A stretch of DNA of 64,000 nucleotides from Bacillus sp. FSL K6-3431. GTDB lineage: Bacteria; Bacillota; Bacilli; Bacillales; Bacillaceae_C. Shown piece by piece: positions 1 to 8,536 of the stretch. The stretch is taken from the NCBI RefSeq assembly GCF_038002605.1, contig NZ_JBBOCT010000001.1, positions 2,046,001 to 2,110,000 on the forward strand, given 5' to 3'. Position 1 is the first letter of the stretch; every line of letters starts with the position of its first letter. A program made the translations under genes and the position numbers. The notes beneath the pieces are model-generated. The model saw only the letters and a program-made list of their open reading frames with translations. It had not been told where the DNA came from and searched no databases.

Positions 1-103
1 CGACTCTTTTTTCTTCAGATACATATTTATGGTTGTTTAGAACCCTCGACACAGTCGAAACTGACACACCAGCTAACTTAGCTATATCATTAATATTTGT
101 CAT
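1..103 (-). CDS. LacI-family transcriptional regulator, N-terminal part (cut by window edge)
   Basis: Only the first 34 residues are in the window. They read MTNINDIAKLAGVSVSTVSR followed by VLNNHKYVSEEKRV, the classic LacI/GalR helix-turn-helix and start of the hinge. The ATG is preceded by a GGGAGAAG ribosome binding site. Such regulators usually control sugar-use genes. The target cannot be told from here, because the rest of the gene and its neighbours lie outside the window. Confidence 0.9.
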   Translation of the reverse strand, partial: MTNINDIAKLAGVSVSTVSRVLNNHKYVSEEKRV

Positions 104-282
104 ATGAATATCTTCTCCCTTAACTGCGGTAACTCATTACTAATCTATTGGTCCATTATTTTAGACTTTATTATATCTTATTACCAACCCGAAGATTGAA
201 AAAGCCTTCTTCTCTTATCTGCTTTTTGAACTTTTGTAATAAATGTATTTGAGCTGCTTGAAGTTTCAAATCGTGCCCACAT

Positions 283-314
283 AAAAAGGCTGCCCCAGAC
301 AAAGGGGCAGCCTT
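283..314 (-). terminator. Rho-independent terminator after ltaS
   Basis: An 11-bp GC-rich stem (AAGGCTGCCCC with its complement) with a 7-nt loop is followed on the minus strand by a run of T. It lies about ten bases past the ltaS stop codon. Confidence 0.9.
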
Positions 315-323
315 CTATTTATA

Positions 324-2297
324 TTACTCTCTCACTGATTCATCATCTTGAGATTCTTCATTATCTTGAGATTTTTTATAGTTGTATTGTGATCGATCCA
401 CTGGAACAAAGCCTTCAGGAGTGTAAAAACGCAATAAATCTCCTGTTACTACTCTATCCGAAAGAGATAGCTTATAATTTACGGCTTCCTGATATTTCTT
501 AGCTTCTTCTATTTTATTCATTTCCAATTCCATTCCAGTACTTGAATCATAGAATTTACCATCAGCCGACGTAATCGTTGAACTGACAAAATCACCATTT
601 CGGAATGGTATTAGATCATCATGATTTTCAGATAATAAATCTGTTCCAAATTGTACATATTCCTTTGTATCTATTCCAACCATGTGAAGTAATGTTGGAA
701 GTAGATCTATTTGTCCACCGTATTCGTGATTCACTCCACCTTCTATACCTGGGACACGAATGAATAATGGTACTCGTTGTAAACCAGAGCTCTCAAAAGG
801 TGTAATTTCTTTTCCAAGAACCTTTTCCATTGCTTTATTATGATTTTTTGAAATGCCATAATGATCTCCATACATAATTATAATGGAATTGTCATATAAT
901 CCAGATTCTTTTAAGTAGGCAAAGAATTGTTCCAACGCCTCATCTGCATAACGAGCTGTTTGGAAGTACCTATCTACAGAACCATCACCTGTTGTATGTG
1001 GTTCAATTGTAGCATCTTCTTCATCTATCGGATACGGAAAATGATGTGATACCGTAATAAACTTTGAGTAAAATGGTTGAGGTAATGTTTCCAAAAGTGG
1101 AATTGACTCCTCAAAAAACGGTTTGTCTTTTAGGCCATAAGGAGCCATGTTTTCGGATTCCATATCATAATAGCTAGAATCAAAAAAGTGATTAAATCCA
1201 AGCGATTTATAAATTTCATTCCTATTCCAAAAGCTACCCGCATTTCCATGAAACACTGCAGAAGTATAACCTTTCTGTCCTAAGATAGCTGGAGCGGATT
1301 GGTAAGTGTTTAATCCTTTTGTTGTAAATGCTGCACCCTGCGGTAATCCATATAATGAATTTTCCAACATAAATTCAGCATCCGCTGTTTTACCTTGCGC
1401 AGTTTGATGGAAGAAGTTATCAAAATAAAGTGTATTTTCTTCGCTTGTCAATGAATTTAAAAACGGTGTGACTTCTTCTCCGTGCAATTTATAATCAATA
1501 AGGAAGTTTTGAATGGATTCAAGATGTAAATAAATAACATTCATTCCTTTTCCCGAAGCAAAGTAATCCGGATTTGGTTTGGCATAGTTAGATTTTGTAT
1601 AGTTTATTACTTCTGTCATATCGTCACTACTTGCGGTAACCCTTTGCGCAGTTGCTTTCGTACTTTGAACCGCATCATAAATAGTGTAATTGTACATACC
1701 TAAATATTTCACAATATAGTTTCGGTCAAATCCTCTAGTTAATAATTGAGGACGATCCGTTTCTGCTAAAGCTAGATTTACACTTGTGATAGCTAATCCC
1801 AATGAAAGTAAAGCCACTACCTTCCGACGATTCATGTTTTTGACCTCAATTTTTACGAATCGGAAAGCAAGAATAGCGATTAAAAAGATGATATCAATAA
1901 AAAATAAAAAATCATAAGGTTTTAATAGGGATACTATACTACCGCTAACGTCTCCAAAATTTTGGGTCTGTGTCAAAGTCGGTAACGTAATAAAATCATT
2001 AAAGAATCGGTAATATAAACTATTGGCATATAAAAGAAAGGATAAAAGAAAATCGATTACAATTAACCAAATATACTTTTTCCGTCCTTTAAAAAAGATA
2101 GCCAAGCCTAAAAATAGTAAGGATGATCCTAAAGGATTTAAAAACAATAGGAAGCTTTGAAGAGAATTTTCAATTCCTAAGTCAAACTGCGTTAATTGAA
2201 CGATATATGTTTTGGTCCAAAGAAAGAATACAGCCAAAAAGAAAAAGCCTATATATTTATTGAATATACCTTGAGCTTTTTGAAATATATTATTCAT
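324..2297 (-). CDS. ltaS: Lipoteichoic acid synthase (LtaS type)
   Basis: This 657-residue membrane enzyme polymerises glycerol phosphate from phosphatidylglycerol onto a glycolipid anchor outside the membrane. About five transmembrane helices fill residues 15-175, followed by an extracellular sulfatase-fold domain from about residue 245. The catalytic threonine is in QGKTADAEF (about residue 304). Metal-ligand motifs are visible in YLHLES (about 260) and YGDHYG. The ALA-E near residue 178-180 resembles the signal-peptidase cleavage zone of LtaS proteins. Length is normal for the family. Bacilli often carry several LtaS paralogues (LtaS, YfnI, YqgS, YvgJ), so the exact paralogue is not certain. 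It is a single-gene unit with its own terminator. Confidence 0.93.
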   Translation of the reverse strand: MNNIFQKAQGIFNKYIGFFFLAVFFLWTKTYIVQLTQFDLGIENSLQSFLLFLNPLGSSLLFLGLAIFFKGRKKYIWLIVIDFLLSFLLYANSLYYRFFNDFITLPTLTQTQNFGDVSGSIVSLLKPYDFLFFIDIIFLIAILAFRFVKIEVKNMNRRKVVALLSLGLAITSVNLALAETDRPQLLTRGFDRNYIVKYLGMYNYTIYDAVQSTKATAQRVTASSDDMTEVINYTKSNYAKPNPDYFASGKGMNVIYLHLESIQNFLIDYKLHGEEVTPFLNSLTSEENTLYFDNFFHQTAQGKTADAEFMLENSLYGLPQGAAFTTKGLNTYQSAPAILGQKGYTSAVFHGNAGSFWNRNEIYKSLGFNHFFDSSYYDMESENMAPYGLKDKPFFEESIPLLETLPQPFYSKFITVSHHFPYPIDEEDATIEPHTTGDGSVDRYFQTARYADEALEQFFAYLKESGLYDNSIIIMYGDHYGISKNHNKAMEKVLGKEITPFESSGLQRVPLFIRVPGIEGGVNHEYGGQIDLLPTLLHMVGIDTKEYVQFGTDLLSENHDDLIPFRNGDFVSSTITSADGKFYDSSTGMELEMNKIEEAKKYQEAVNYKLSLSDRVVTGDLLRFYTPEGFVPVDRSQYNYKKSQDNEESQDDESVRE

Positions 2298-2768
2298 TGT
2301 AATACCTACTTTCTAACATAAATTAAGATTATTTATTCACTTTTAAATAGATTATATTATACGAATCAATAATCTAGTATTTATTTTAACAGTTATTTAT
2401 GAACAAACTATGAATATGCTTTAATAAATTGTAACAGAAGTATATGTTACGCTCTTTTGTTAGAAATGTCAATTCGTCATACAAAGCCATATAGGCTTTC
2501 TCCACTTATAAGGTGATTCAATTAAGTATTGTTTCTGTAGGTTTATCCGTCTGAAGAAAGGTTATTTTCCCATATATTCCTTACAAACCAAGTGGGTAAA
2601 ACAAAAGCTAAGCATTTGGATCACTAGTATTAGTCGAAAAGTCTATTTGATTTATTCATGCCTCCTACGATGAAGTTTATTATTGATGTATTAAAATATA
2701 TTTAAGAATGGTGAAATACCCGTACAGAAAAAGTTTTTTAATGAAAGCGATCCTTTGTCAATGGTTGT
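2298..2768. other. AT-rich intergenic region, no gene seen
   Basis: I see no supported coding sequence here. The segment next to 2297 should contain the ltaS promoter and ribosome binding site. A weak short hairpin (AAAGCC/GGCTTT) lies near 2481-2500. Short reading frames near 2660 lack a ribosome binding site. Confidence 0.5.
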
Positions 2769-3581
2769 TTAATTTTTTAAATCCTCCGATACCATCGCTA
2801 GACGCTCATTAATTCTTCTCTTTCGGTATAGCATCATCCCGGTCTCGGCTAGGTCGTTAACCGCGGAACGATTAATAAATGCACCGAAAATCAGCCCAAC
2901 AATTGGAATCATTTGAAAAAGCTTTTTCCAACCGACTTGATCCCTGTATGTAATTACAACTTCTCTCCATCCTTGGAGTTCTGAAATAACTTCTCTTTTC
3001 GCCTCTTCATCAGGAGAATCTATGAGAGATAATTGTTGTAATATCGCTTGTTTCCCTACAATATCTGAAGAAACAAACTGTAAAACCTTCACAATATGCA
3101 CTCTTTCCTTTTTATCGTTCGGATTATATCCGTAGCAAATTGCAATGTCCTGTAAAGTCTTTAATTGAAGACCTAAAAGCAATGGGATATCAATCGATAA
3201 AGTTAGAAATCCTCCAATACCCGTACTTGCACCTTGAAAGGTTGCCAGTCGCTTTCTGTTATTTATAAACCCGCTAACTGCCTCATCCATTTCTGCTATG
3301 GAAATACAATCTACATCTTCCAATGTATGGACATCTTTATGGGGATAATAGGATTTCAGTGAGGATACAGAACTTAAATATTTCCCCCCTGATTGAACAT
3401 ATTGACCTAATTCGTCTAGAATGATGCCAATCTTTTTTTGTAAAAATGCTGGAGTGACCCTGTCCAACAGTTTGAATGGAAGACGGCCAAGTTTTTCCCA
3501 AAACCATAAATCATTCTGATCTTTTTCCCAATCCTCACTTTTTTTCAGTTCTACAAGTAATTCCTCAATTGTTTCAACCAC
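2769..3581 (-). CDS. EcsC-family protein
   Basis: A 270-residue protein of the EcsC family (PF12787 type), matched over its whole length: an acidic N-terminus, a central FINNRKRLATFQGASTGIGG segment, a hydrophobic LSIDIPLLLGLQLKTLQDIA segment, and the conserved GWKKLFQMIPIVGLIFGAFINRSAVNDLAETGMMLYRKRR at the C-terminal end (named here only by its ends GWKK and YRKRR in alignment terms). The molecular role of this family is not settled. The likely start is GTG, about ten bases after AAAGGA. It lies about 100 bases downstream of the Spo0M-like gene on the same strand, so read-through from that operon is possible. Confidence 0.85.
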   Translation of the reverse strand: MVETIEELLVELKKSEDWEKDQNDLWFWEKLGRLPFKLLDRVTPAFLQKKIGIILDELGQYVQSGGKYLSSVSSLKSYYPHKDVHTLEDVDCISIAEMDEAVSGFINNRKRLATFQGASTGIGGFLTLSIDIPLLLGLQLKTLQDIAICYGYNPNDKKERVHIVKVLQFVSSDIVGKQAILQQLSLIDSPDEEAKREVISELQGWREVVITYRDQVGWKKLFQMIPIVGLIFGAFINRSAVNDLAETGMMLYRKRRINERLAMVSEDLKN

Positions 3582-3679
3582 TTGGCATTAATCCTTTCAT
3601 TTCACGATAAAGTTTCTATTTCTTTTGACAAAAATCATGTCCCCTTTGTTGCATGCTGCCTTACTAATAGATAATCCAG

Positions 3680-4066
3680 CTAAATGATGTGAATGCTATC
3701 CTGATCCTTGCTTGCTACCCCTTCCTTAAAAGTGAGCTTTGTTTTAAAACGGTAAGATACTTCTTCGGTAGAAACTTGGACAGTAGCTGGTATTTTTAAT
3801 GTAAATGATATTTTATATACTTCTTCTGAATGGATAAGTTTTGACGTTAAAATGGTAGTTGTATTAATTATTTTTTCTAAACCCGATGATCGTTCCGTCA
3901 TGACCAAATCACAGTCAAATCGTTTTGCTTTTTGGTCGATGGTACCGCCTTTGATTATGAAATAGCCTTGAATACATTCACCAGCCTTATACGTTTGCTT
4001 AGGCAAAGTAAGATCTATTCGTGCAGAACCTATTCCCAATAGGGACATGTATCTTCTCAGTAACAA
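3680..4066 (-). CDS. Single-domain Spo0M-like (arrestin-fold) protein
   Basis: This 128-residue protein resembles the N-terminal arrestin-like half of sporulation-control protein Spo0M: SLLGIGSARIDLTLPKQTYK, then a beta-rich domain with IQGYFIIKGG. B. subtilis Spo0M is about twice this length, so this is either a one-domain paralogue or a truncated form; the stop codon looks natural. The start is TTG, about seven bases after a strong GGGAGGGTG site. The ATG six codons further in (MSLLGIG) has no such site. It begins 16 bases after the FbpB-like gene, so the two are co-transcribed and both lie downstream of the manganese riboswitch. Function is unknown. Confidence 0.75.
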   Translation of the reverse strand: MLLRRYMSLLGIGSARIDLTLPKQTYKAGECIQGYFIIKGGTIDQKAKRFDCDLVMTERSSGLEKIINTTTILTSKLIHSEEVYKISFTLKIPATVQVSTEEVSYRFKTKLTFKEGVASKDQDSIHII

Positions 4067-4082
4067 TAAACACCCTCCCGTA

Positions 4083-4211
4083 TCATTTATTTAGTTTTAA
4101 GTATTTTTCATCAACGCGTTTTTCAATCTTTTCAATTAATGCCTTATCTTTAAGAAGCTCTTCTTTGTTTATTTTAATTAATTCTGATAAGGATATTTTT
4201 CCTTTTTTCAT
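4083..4211 (-). CDS. FbpB-family small basic protein
   Basis: A 42-residue lysine-rich protein beginning MKKGKISLSELIKINKEELL and ending in a helical, charged tail (IEKIEKRVDEKYLKLNK). This matches the Fur-regulated basic protein B family, a protein thought in B. subtilis to act with the small RNA FsrA in iron sparing. The gene is supported by a strong GAGGTGAC site before the ATG and by tight spacing to the next gene. Unusually, it lies about 110 bases downstream of a manganese riboswitch terminator. An AT-rich 14-bp palindrome (TTAATAATTATTAA) near 4237-4252 is a weak Fur-box candidate. Confidence 0.8.
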   Translation of the reverse strand: MKKGKISLSELIKINKEELLKDKALIEKIEKRVDEKYLKLNK

Positions 4212-4324
4212 GTTGTTTTGTCACCTCGCCCAAGTTAATAATTATTAATTAAGGTCGTTTCATTCTTTCCATGCGTGTTCAATCACTATTAATCCATAAC
4301 ATCAAGTGAATGCCTGCTTTTCCA

Positions 4325-4362
4325 ACAAAAAAAACCTCTACCACTTGTGTGGTAAAGGTTTT
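4325..4362 (-). terminator. Riboswitch-controlled intrinsic terminator
   Basis: On the minus strand AACCTTTACC pairs with GGTAGAGGTT across a short loop and is followed by eight T. It sits directly after the manganese aptamer. Its 5' arm can alternatively pair with GGTAAAGGTC at 4377-4386, which would prevent termination. Confidence 0.9.
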
Positions 4363-4390
4363 TACGTGTATATAAAGACCTTTACCAATA

Positions 4391-4489
4391 GGTAAAGGTC
4401 TCGCTAACAACATTATGTTGCTAACAAAGCCGAGAGTTTTAAACTCCGTAATGACGACTTTGTTATAAAAGCTACTCCCCTTTAGGAGA
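4391..4489 (-). promoter_or_regulatory. yybP-ykoY manganese riboswitch aptamer
   Basis: The minus strand carries the hallmark AAAGGGGAGTAGC segment, then AACAAAGTCGTCATTACGGAG, then CTCTCGGCTTTGTT, a GCAACATAATGTTG stem, and the closing GCGAGACCTTT. These are the conserved helices and loops of the yybP-ykoY class, which senses Mn2+ and normally switches on MntP or TerC-type exporters. A sigma-A promoter lies upstream, a terminator downstream, and the first gene after it is the FbpB-like gene. Confidence 0.93.
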
Positions 4490-4510
4490 ACTATTTAAGT
4501 TTATGAGTCA

Positions 4511-4539
4511 ATCATAAACAATCTCTATTAATTTGTCAA
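4511..4539 (-). promoter_or_regulatory. Sigma-A promoter of the riboswitch transcript
   Basis: TTGACA (4534-4539) and TATGAT (4511-4516) are separated by exactly 17 bases on the minus strand. The predicted transcript start, near 4503, leaves about 14 bases before the riboswitch P1 helix. Confidence 0.9.
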
Positions 4540-4601
4540 GTTACAATTCTGTTTATATCTGCATCACTTGAAAAAATATCGCAGGGGACTAAATTTGCTT
4601 G

Positions 4602-5690
4602 TTATCCGATTAACACATCTGCATAAGGATAGCGAACATTAGATTGATTTCGTTTTGCAAGGGAAAAAGCCAATGTTAGCGGACCTAGCTTTCCGAGAAG
4701 CATTATGAAAATAATTACTCCTTTCCCGATTGCACTTAGATCAGTGGTTATCCCCATTGGGAGTCCTGCTGTACCGATAGCAAAGACAATTTTAAATATT
4801 AATTACATAAATGGCAGATTCTCTGTAATGTTCAAGGTAAACTGTGCAATAAATATACATATTAAACTAATAATCGTAACAGCAAATGCTTTATATATAT
4901 GGGCGTGGTTAATTGTTCTGTTAAAATAGGTAACCTCTTTTTTCCTTTTAGAAAAGTTCCAACAGCAAGTAAAATAATTAAAAACGTAGTTAATTTAATT
5001 CCGCCTCCCGTCAATACGCTCCCAAGCACCTACAAACATCAGCAACAACATGTATAAAACTGTTGAATTTCAAAACCCCCGAATTCATTGTATTAAATCC
5101 AGCGGTCCTTGTTGTTACTGCTTGAAATAGGATTCCCACCACTTCTCCGCTGTGTCTAGTGCTTCAATTGTTTGAGGGTTTTGAAACTCCAATAAACAAA
5201 TAATAACGTCGAAACAGTATTTATAATCAATGTTCCATATTAGCTGAGTGCAATAACAGTTTTTAAATTTTTTTAGAATACCACATATCTGACAACACGG
5301 TATAACCAATCCCACCAATAATAATGAAACTGGTTATAGTAAGATTCACCATGGGATCACCTACATATTGTGACAATTTATCCGGCCATAAGGCAAATCC
5401 TGCATTATTAAAAGCGAAATTGAGTGAAGGTAACTGACGAAGATCCCTTTCCCCATCCACACTGCGGAACCCATTTAAAGCATAAAATTATTACAGCAAT
5501 TGCCTCAATCAAAAACGAAAAAACAAACAGATTACGGATGAGCATGATTACATCGTCGATGGATGTCTGATTTAATACCTTTTGTAAAACGATTCTTTGC
5601 TTTAAACCAATTTTTCTCCGCAGCATAATAAAAATCAGCATTGAAAAGGACATAATACCAAGCTTGACTACCGGAATAAGCAGCTTTATA
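4602..5690 (-). pseudogene. ktrB: Decayed KtrB/TrkH-type potassium transporter subunit
   Basis: Pieces of a KtrB protein appear in order but in different frames: IMSFSMLIFIMLRRKIGLKQ, then WVPQCGWGKG, FAFNNAGFALWPDKLSQYVG, VTTRTAGFNT, GGGIKLTTFLII, and the C-terminal IFIMLLGKLGPLTLAFSLAK ending VRYPYADVLIG. FNNAGF and TTRTAGF are the potassium selectivity-filter loops of this family. Several frameshifts break the gene, and the first roughly 80-100 residues are missing. It is therefore not expected to make a working channel. Its partner ktrA is not nearby. Confidence 0.88.
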
Positions 5691-5766
5691 TAAGCAATTA
5701 TGCATCGGCGGGATTCATCCAGATTTTTATCGAGAGTTCAAACGATAAACTTCCTATGAGAATCTT

Positions 5767-5883
5767 TGACATCCACCGAAGGTTTTCACTTCATTCAGCC
5801 GGAGTTTGAAGTCCCACTGAATTAGGTAAATCGCATTCATCCCCCACTTATGGAAGCTGGTACTTCTGCTGAATAAGTTTAAT
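5767..5883. repeat. Dispersed noncoding repeat, copy A
   Basis: The plus strand starts TGACATCCACCG, contains GTTTGAAGTCCCACTGAATTA and a CGCATTCAT segment, and ends ACTTCTGCTGAATAAGTTTAA. The same order of motifs recurs at 13734-13855, and a shortened version at 17883-17947. No coding frame spans it. Confidence 0.7.
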
Positions 5884-5894
5884 CAGTTCTTCAC

Positions 5895-6941
5895 CTAATA
5901 CAAATGCTTCACTAATTCGCGATTTTTATCTTTAAATATATCATTATGTGAGGATACCATTCCATGTCCATAAGCATCTGGTGTGATATACTGCTTCGCT
6001 TTATTCACAGCGTTCGCTGCGTCCTGAAACGCCCCTGCAATTAAATGAAGTTTTCCTTCGTGACTCAAAATATCTCCTGCGGCATAAAGCCCTGACACAG
6101 AGGTTTCGCTCATCGGGCTGCCCGCAATACCGTATTCATCTGCCATCTCAATGTTCAATCCACTATTTGATGTCAACTCTTTATCACGTTCATAACCATG
6201 ATTGATGATGACTTCATCCACAGACAACTGAATTTTACTTCCATCTTCCCCGCTCAACAACTCTACTTTCTCAATTGTTTCATGGTCACTTGCCGCGATA
6301 AGGCTTTCGATGGAGGTATTTAATAAGCATTCAGCAGAACTATTAAATAATCGGGATACTTCAGCTTCATGTCCTTTCAATATCTCTTTCCGATAAGTCA
6401 AATAGACTTTTTTGGCAATAGGTTCTAGTTCATTTGCCCAGTCAACAGCAGCATTGCCCCCTCCGGAAATTAAAACGGTCTTCCCTTTGAATCGTGATAG
6501 TGATTTTACCGTATAATGCAAATTTGCAACTTCAAAGCGCTCAGCGCCTTCAATAGGCAATTTCAATGGTTTCAAGATGCCCCCACCTACAGCTAAAATA
6601 ACTGTTTTGGATAAATGCTTTTGGTTCGTAGACGTCTGCACAACAAAGTTTCCATCTTCATCTTTGTTTATTAAGATCACTTTTTCACCCAATACTACAT
6701 CTGGATCAAACGTTAATCCTTGCTCAATCGTTTGTTCAATCAGTCGTTCTCCTGTAATAGGTATGAGACCGCCAACATCCCAAATCATTTTCTCCGGATA
6801 GACATGTACTTTTCCGCCTAAATAAGGTTGATACTCAATAATCTTTGTTTTCATTTCCCTTAACCCGCTATAGAAAGCTGAAAAAAGTCCTGCTGGGCCG
6901 CCTCCAATAATTGTTACATCATATAATTGTTCAGAATTCAT
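5895..6941 (-). CDS. Ferredoxin--NADP reductase, thioredoxin-reductase-like
   Basis: A 348-residue FAD/NADPH flavoprotein. The FAD-binding motif is TIIGGGPAGLFSAFYSG (residues 10-26), the NADPH motif is LISGGGNAAVDWANE (about 157-171), and the final FAD contact is GLYAAGDI. It lacks the CxxC pair of true thioredoxin reductases, which places it with the type-2 ferredoxin-NADP reductases (YumC/YcgT group). The product would supply electrons to ferredoxin or flavodoxin, for example for reductive release of iron. Its place at the end of a siderophore-uptake cluster supports such a role, but that is inference. A GGAGC site precedes the ATG. Confidence 0.92.
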   Translation of the reverse strand: MNSEQLYDVTIIGGGPAGLFSAFYSGLREMKTKIIEYQPYLGGKVHVYPEKMIWDVGGLIPITGERLIEQTIEQGLTFDPDVVLGEKVILINKDEDGNFVVQTSTNQKHLSKTVILAVGGGILKPLKLPIEGAERFEVANLHYTVKSLSRFKGKTVLISGGGNAAVDWANELEPIAKKVYLTYRKEILKGHEAEVSRLFNSSAECLLNTSIESLIAASDHETIEKVELLSGEDGSKIQLSVDEVIINHGYERDKELTSNSGLNIEMADEYGIAGSPMSETSVSGLYAAGDILSHEGKLHLIAGAFQDAANAVNKAKQYITPDAYGHGMVSSHNDIFKDKNRELVKHLY

Positions 6942-6957
6942 CTTGTATGCTCCTTTT

Positions 6958-7191
6958 TTATGAAGTTGCTTTTAAAAAAATCAATTTGTTCATAAATTGC
7001 AATTGGATCCTATCGGTAAAATGTGTCAAAGTCATTTGTAAAATTCTTGGTCCTACATAGCATCTAGCCATGTCAAATCGGATATTTTCATCAGATCCTT
7101 TAGTGCTTCCTCCCCTATTGTCAGGATCATAGGTCATCAAAAGCCTATAATCTGCAACATTCTTTGGCAATGTCTCCATTGATAGTTGCAA
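6958..7191 (-). CDS. Unrecognised small open reading frame (77 residues)
   Basis: I do not recognise this protein. It would start with TTG, has no clear ribosome binding site, no membrane segment and no motif I can name. It ends 16 bases before the ferredoxin reductase start, which keeps open the possibility of a small gene or the remains of a larger one. It could equally be chance. Confidence 0.25.
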   Translation of the reverse strand: MQLSMETLPKNVADYRLLMTYDPDNRGGSTKGSDENIRFDMARCYVGPRILQMTLTHFTDRIQLQFMNKLIFLKATS

Positions 7192-7256
7192 TGTTTGTTC
7201 TTATAATTACTTTTGTGAGGCATTTTAGCTACTTCGTATTGTACAGCGTTTGTCCG

Positions 7257-8231
7257 CTATTTAGACAATAGTTCAATAGCTTGATCCAATGATTTCTCAA
7301 TTGCGATTGGGGCGTATGTAAACCATGGATCTTCTTCAATATAGTAAACTTGGTTATTTTTTATTGCATCAACGTTCTTCCACAAAGCACTCTGTTCAAT
7401 TTGATTTAACATACCGCCTGCTTCTTTTGTTTCTTGCTCAAAAGAAAGCATGACAATTCTATCTCCCAAGAATTCCGGTAATTTTTCCATCGATATATCA
7501 TCATAGACAAATTCCTCAAATTTAGGATCCGTTTTTAATTTCTCTTGAATATAAGCAGGAGGCGTTAATTCCAATGAGCGGTAAAATACATGACCAATAT
7601 TCCTTGCGCCATATAGTCTAAGCGTGTCTTTTCCATATGTCATAAAAATGGATACAACCTCATCTTTACTAATTTTATTTACGATTTTCTTTCTTCCTTC
7701 TGAAGCCTTTTCATCTAACTTTACAATCCATGCATCTGCCTCTTTTTCCTTACCTAAAATATTTCCGACTTCATTTAATTGTGTGAAAACATCTCCATAT
7801 AGCCATGGAATAACAACGGTAGGAGCGATTTTACTTAGTTGCTCTACTTCTTCCTGATCTGCTGAAATTATTAAATCTGGAGCTAATTCCAATACTTTCT
7901 CGATGCTAAAAGGACTGCCAAGATCTTTTACACCATCTTGTAAATCACCTAAATAATCATTGTCTAATACATGAGTTGGTGCACCAATTGGTTTTACTCC
8001 AAGTGCGAGCATCGCATCTAAGTATTGTGTAGTTACTACACGCTTCGGATTGACAGGAATTTCTACTTCTCTTCCCGTTACATCTTTATACATTCTTGTC
8101 GATCCGTTCTCCTCTTTTTTACTATCATTTCCCGATATTGTCACTTGGGCTTCGTTTTTTCCGCAACCTCCTAAAAAAATAAAACAAAGCATGAGTGAAC
8201 CTAAAATAAGTAAATATGATTTCACTCTCAA
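7257..8231 (-). CDS. Siderophore-binding lipoprotein of an ABC importer (copy 1)
   Basis: A 324-residue periplasmic-binding-protein homologue (FecB/FepB, PF01497 type). The signal peptide ends in a lipobox, LGGC with Cys about 23, followed by the family start TGREVEIPVNPKRVVTTQYL, then ALGVKPIGAP, LAPDLIIS and KIAPTVVIP. It would be anchored outside the membrane and hand ferric siderophores to a FecCD permease. The start is TTG, seven bases after GGAGG; the longer open frame upstream crosses the Fur-box promoter and is unlikely to be translated. No permease gene is adjacent. Confidence 0.9.
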   Translation of the reverse strand: MRVKSYLLILGSLMLCFIFLGGCGKNEAQVTISGNDSKKEENGSTRMYKDVTGREVEIPVNPKRVVTTQYLDAMLALGVKPIGAPTHVLDNDYLGDLQDGVKDLGSPFSIEKVLELAPDLIISADQEEVEQLSKIAPTVVIPWLYGDVFTQLNEVGNILGKEKEADAWIVKLDEKASEGRKKIVNKISKDEVVSIFMTYGKDTLRLYGARNIGHVFYRSLELTPPAYIQEKLKTDPKFEEFVYDDISMEKLPEFLGDRIVMLSFEQETKEAGGMLNQIEQSALWKNVDAIKNNQVYYIEEDPWFTYAPIAIEKSLDQAIELLSK

Positions 8232-8255
8232 AGTATTGCCTCCTTGATATAGATA

Positions 8256-8324
8256 TTTGATAATGATAATCATTATCAAATTCGTGTATTGTATATTATA
8301 AACATTTTTAATTAATTTTGGCAA
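8256..8324 (-). promoter_or_regulatory. Fur box and sigma-A promoter
   Basis: A perfect 12-1-12 palindrome at 8256-8280 contains TGATAATGATAATCATTATC, an ideal Fur operator. Just upstream on the minus strand lie TATAAT (8295-8300) and TTGCCA (8319-8324) with an 18-base spacer. Fur bound here would overlap the transcript start and block the gene at 7257-8231 in iron-replete cells. Confidence 0.9.
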
Positions 8325-8536
8325 TGATAAAACTTTGCGAAAGGGCGTCTTGATTCCCCCCTCTTTTACAAGGGCAGCCAGTCGAACGATTGACTTTTGT
8401 AAATCCACGTGTGCTAAGGGCAAGATAGACACGATTTACTGACGCTTCAATTAACATGTTGATATCAATTGTTCCCGAGCAGTGTATGATCATTTACACT
8501 CACAATTTGCTATTACCCCTACGCAGAATAGTATGA

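Noticed and set aside
2667..2714. Short plus-strand frame MPPTMKFIIDVLKYI
   Set aside because: Sixteen codons, no ribosome binding site, no homologue recognised.
4237..4252. Fur box before the FbpB-like gene
   Set aside because: TTAATAATTATTAA is palindromic but lacks the TGATAAT half-sites; too weak to call, kept only as a remark.
8308..8493. 61-residue minus-strand reading frame
   Set aside because: It overlaps the Fur-controlled promoter of the next gene, has a poor ribosome binding site and no recognisable motif.
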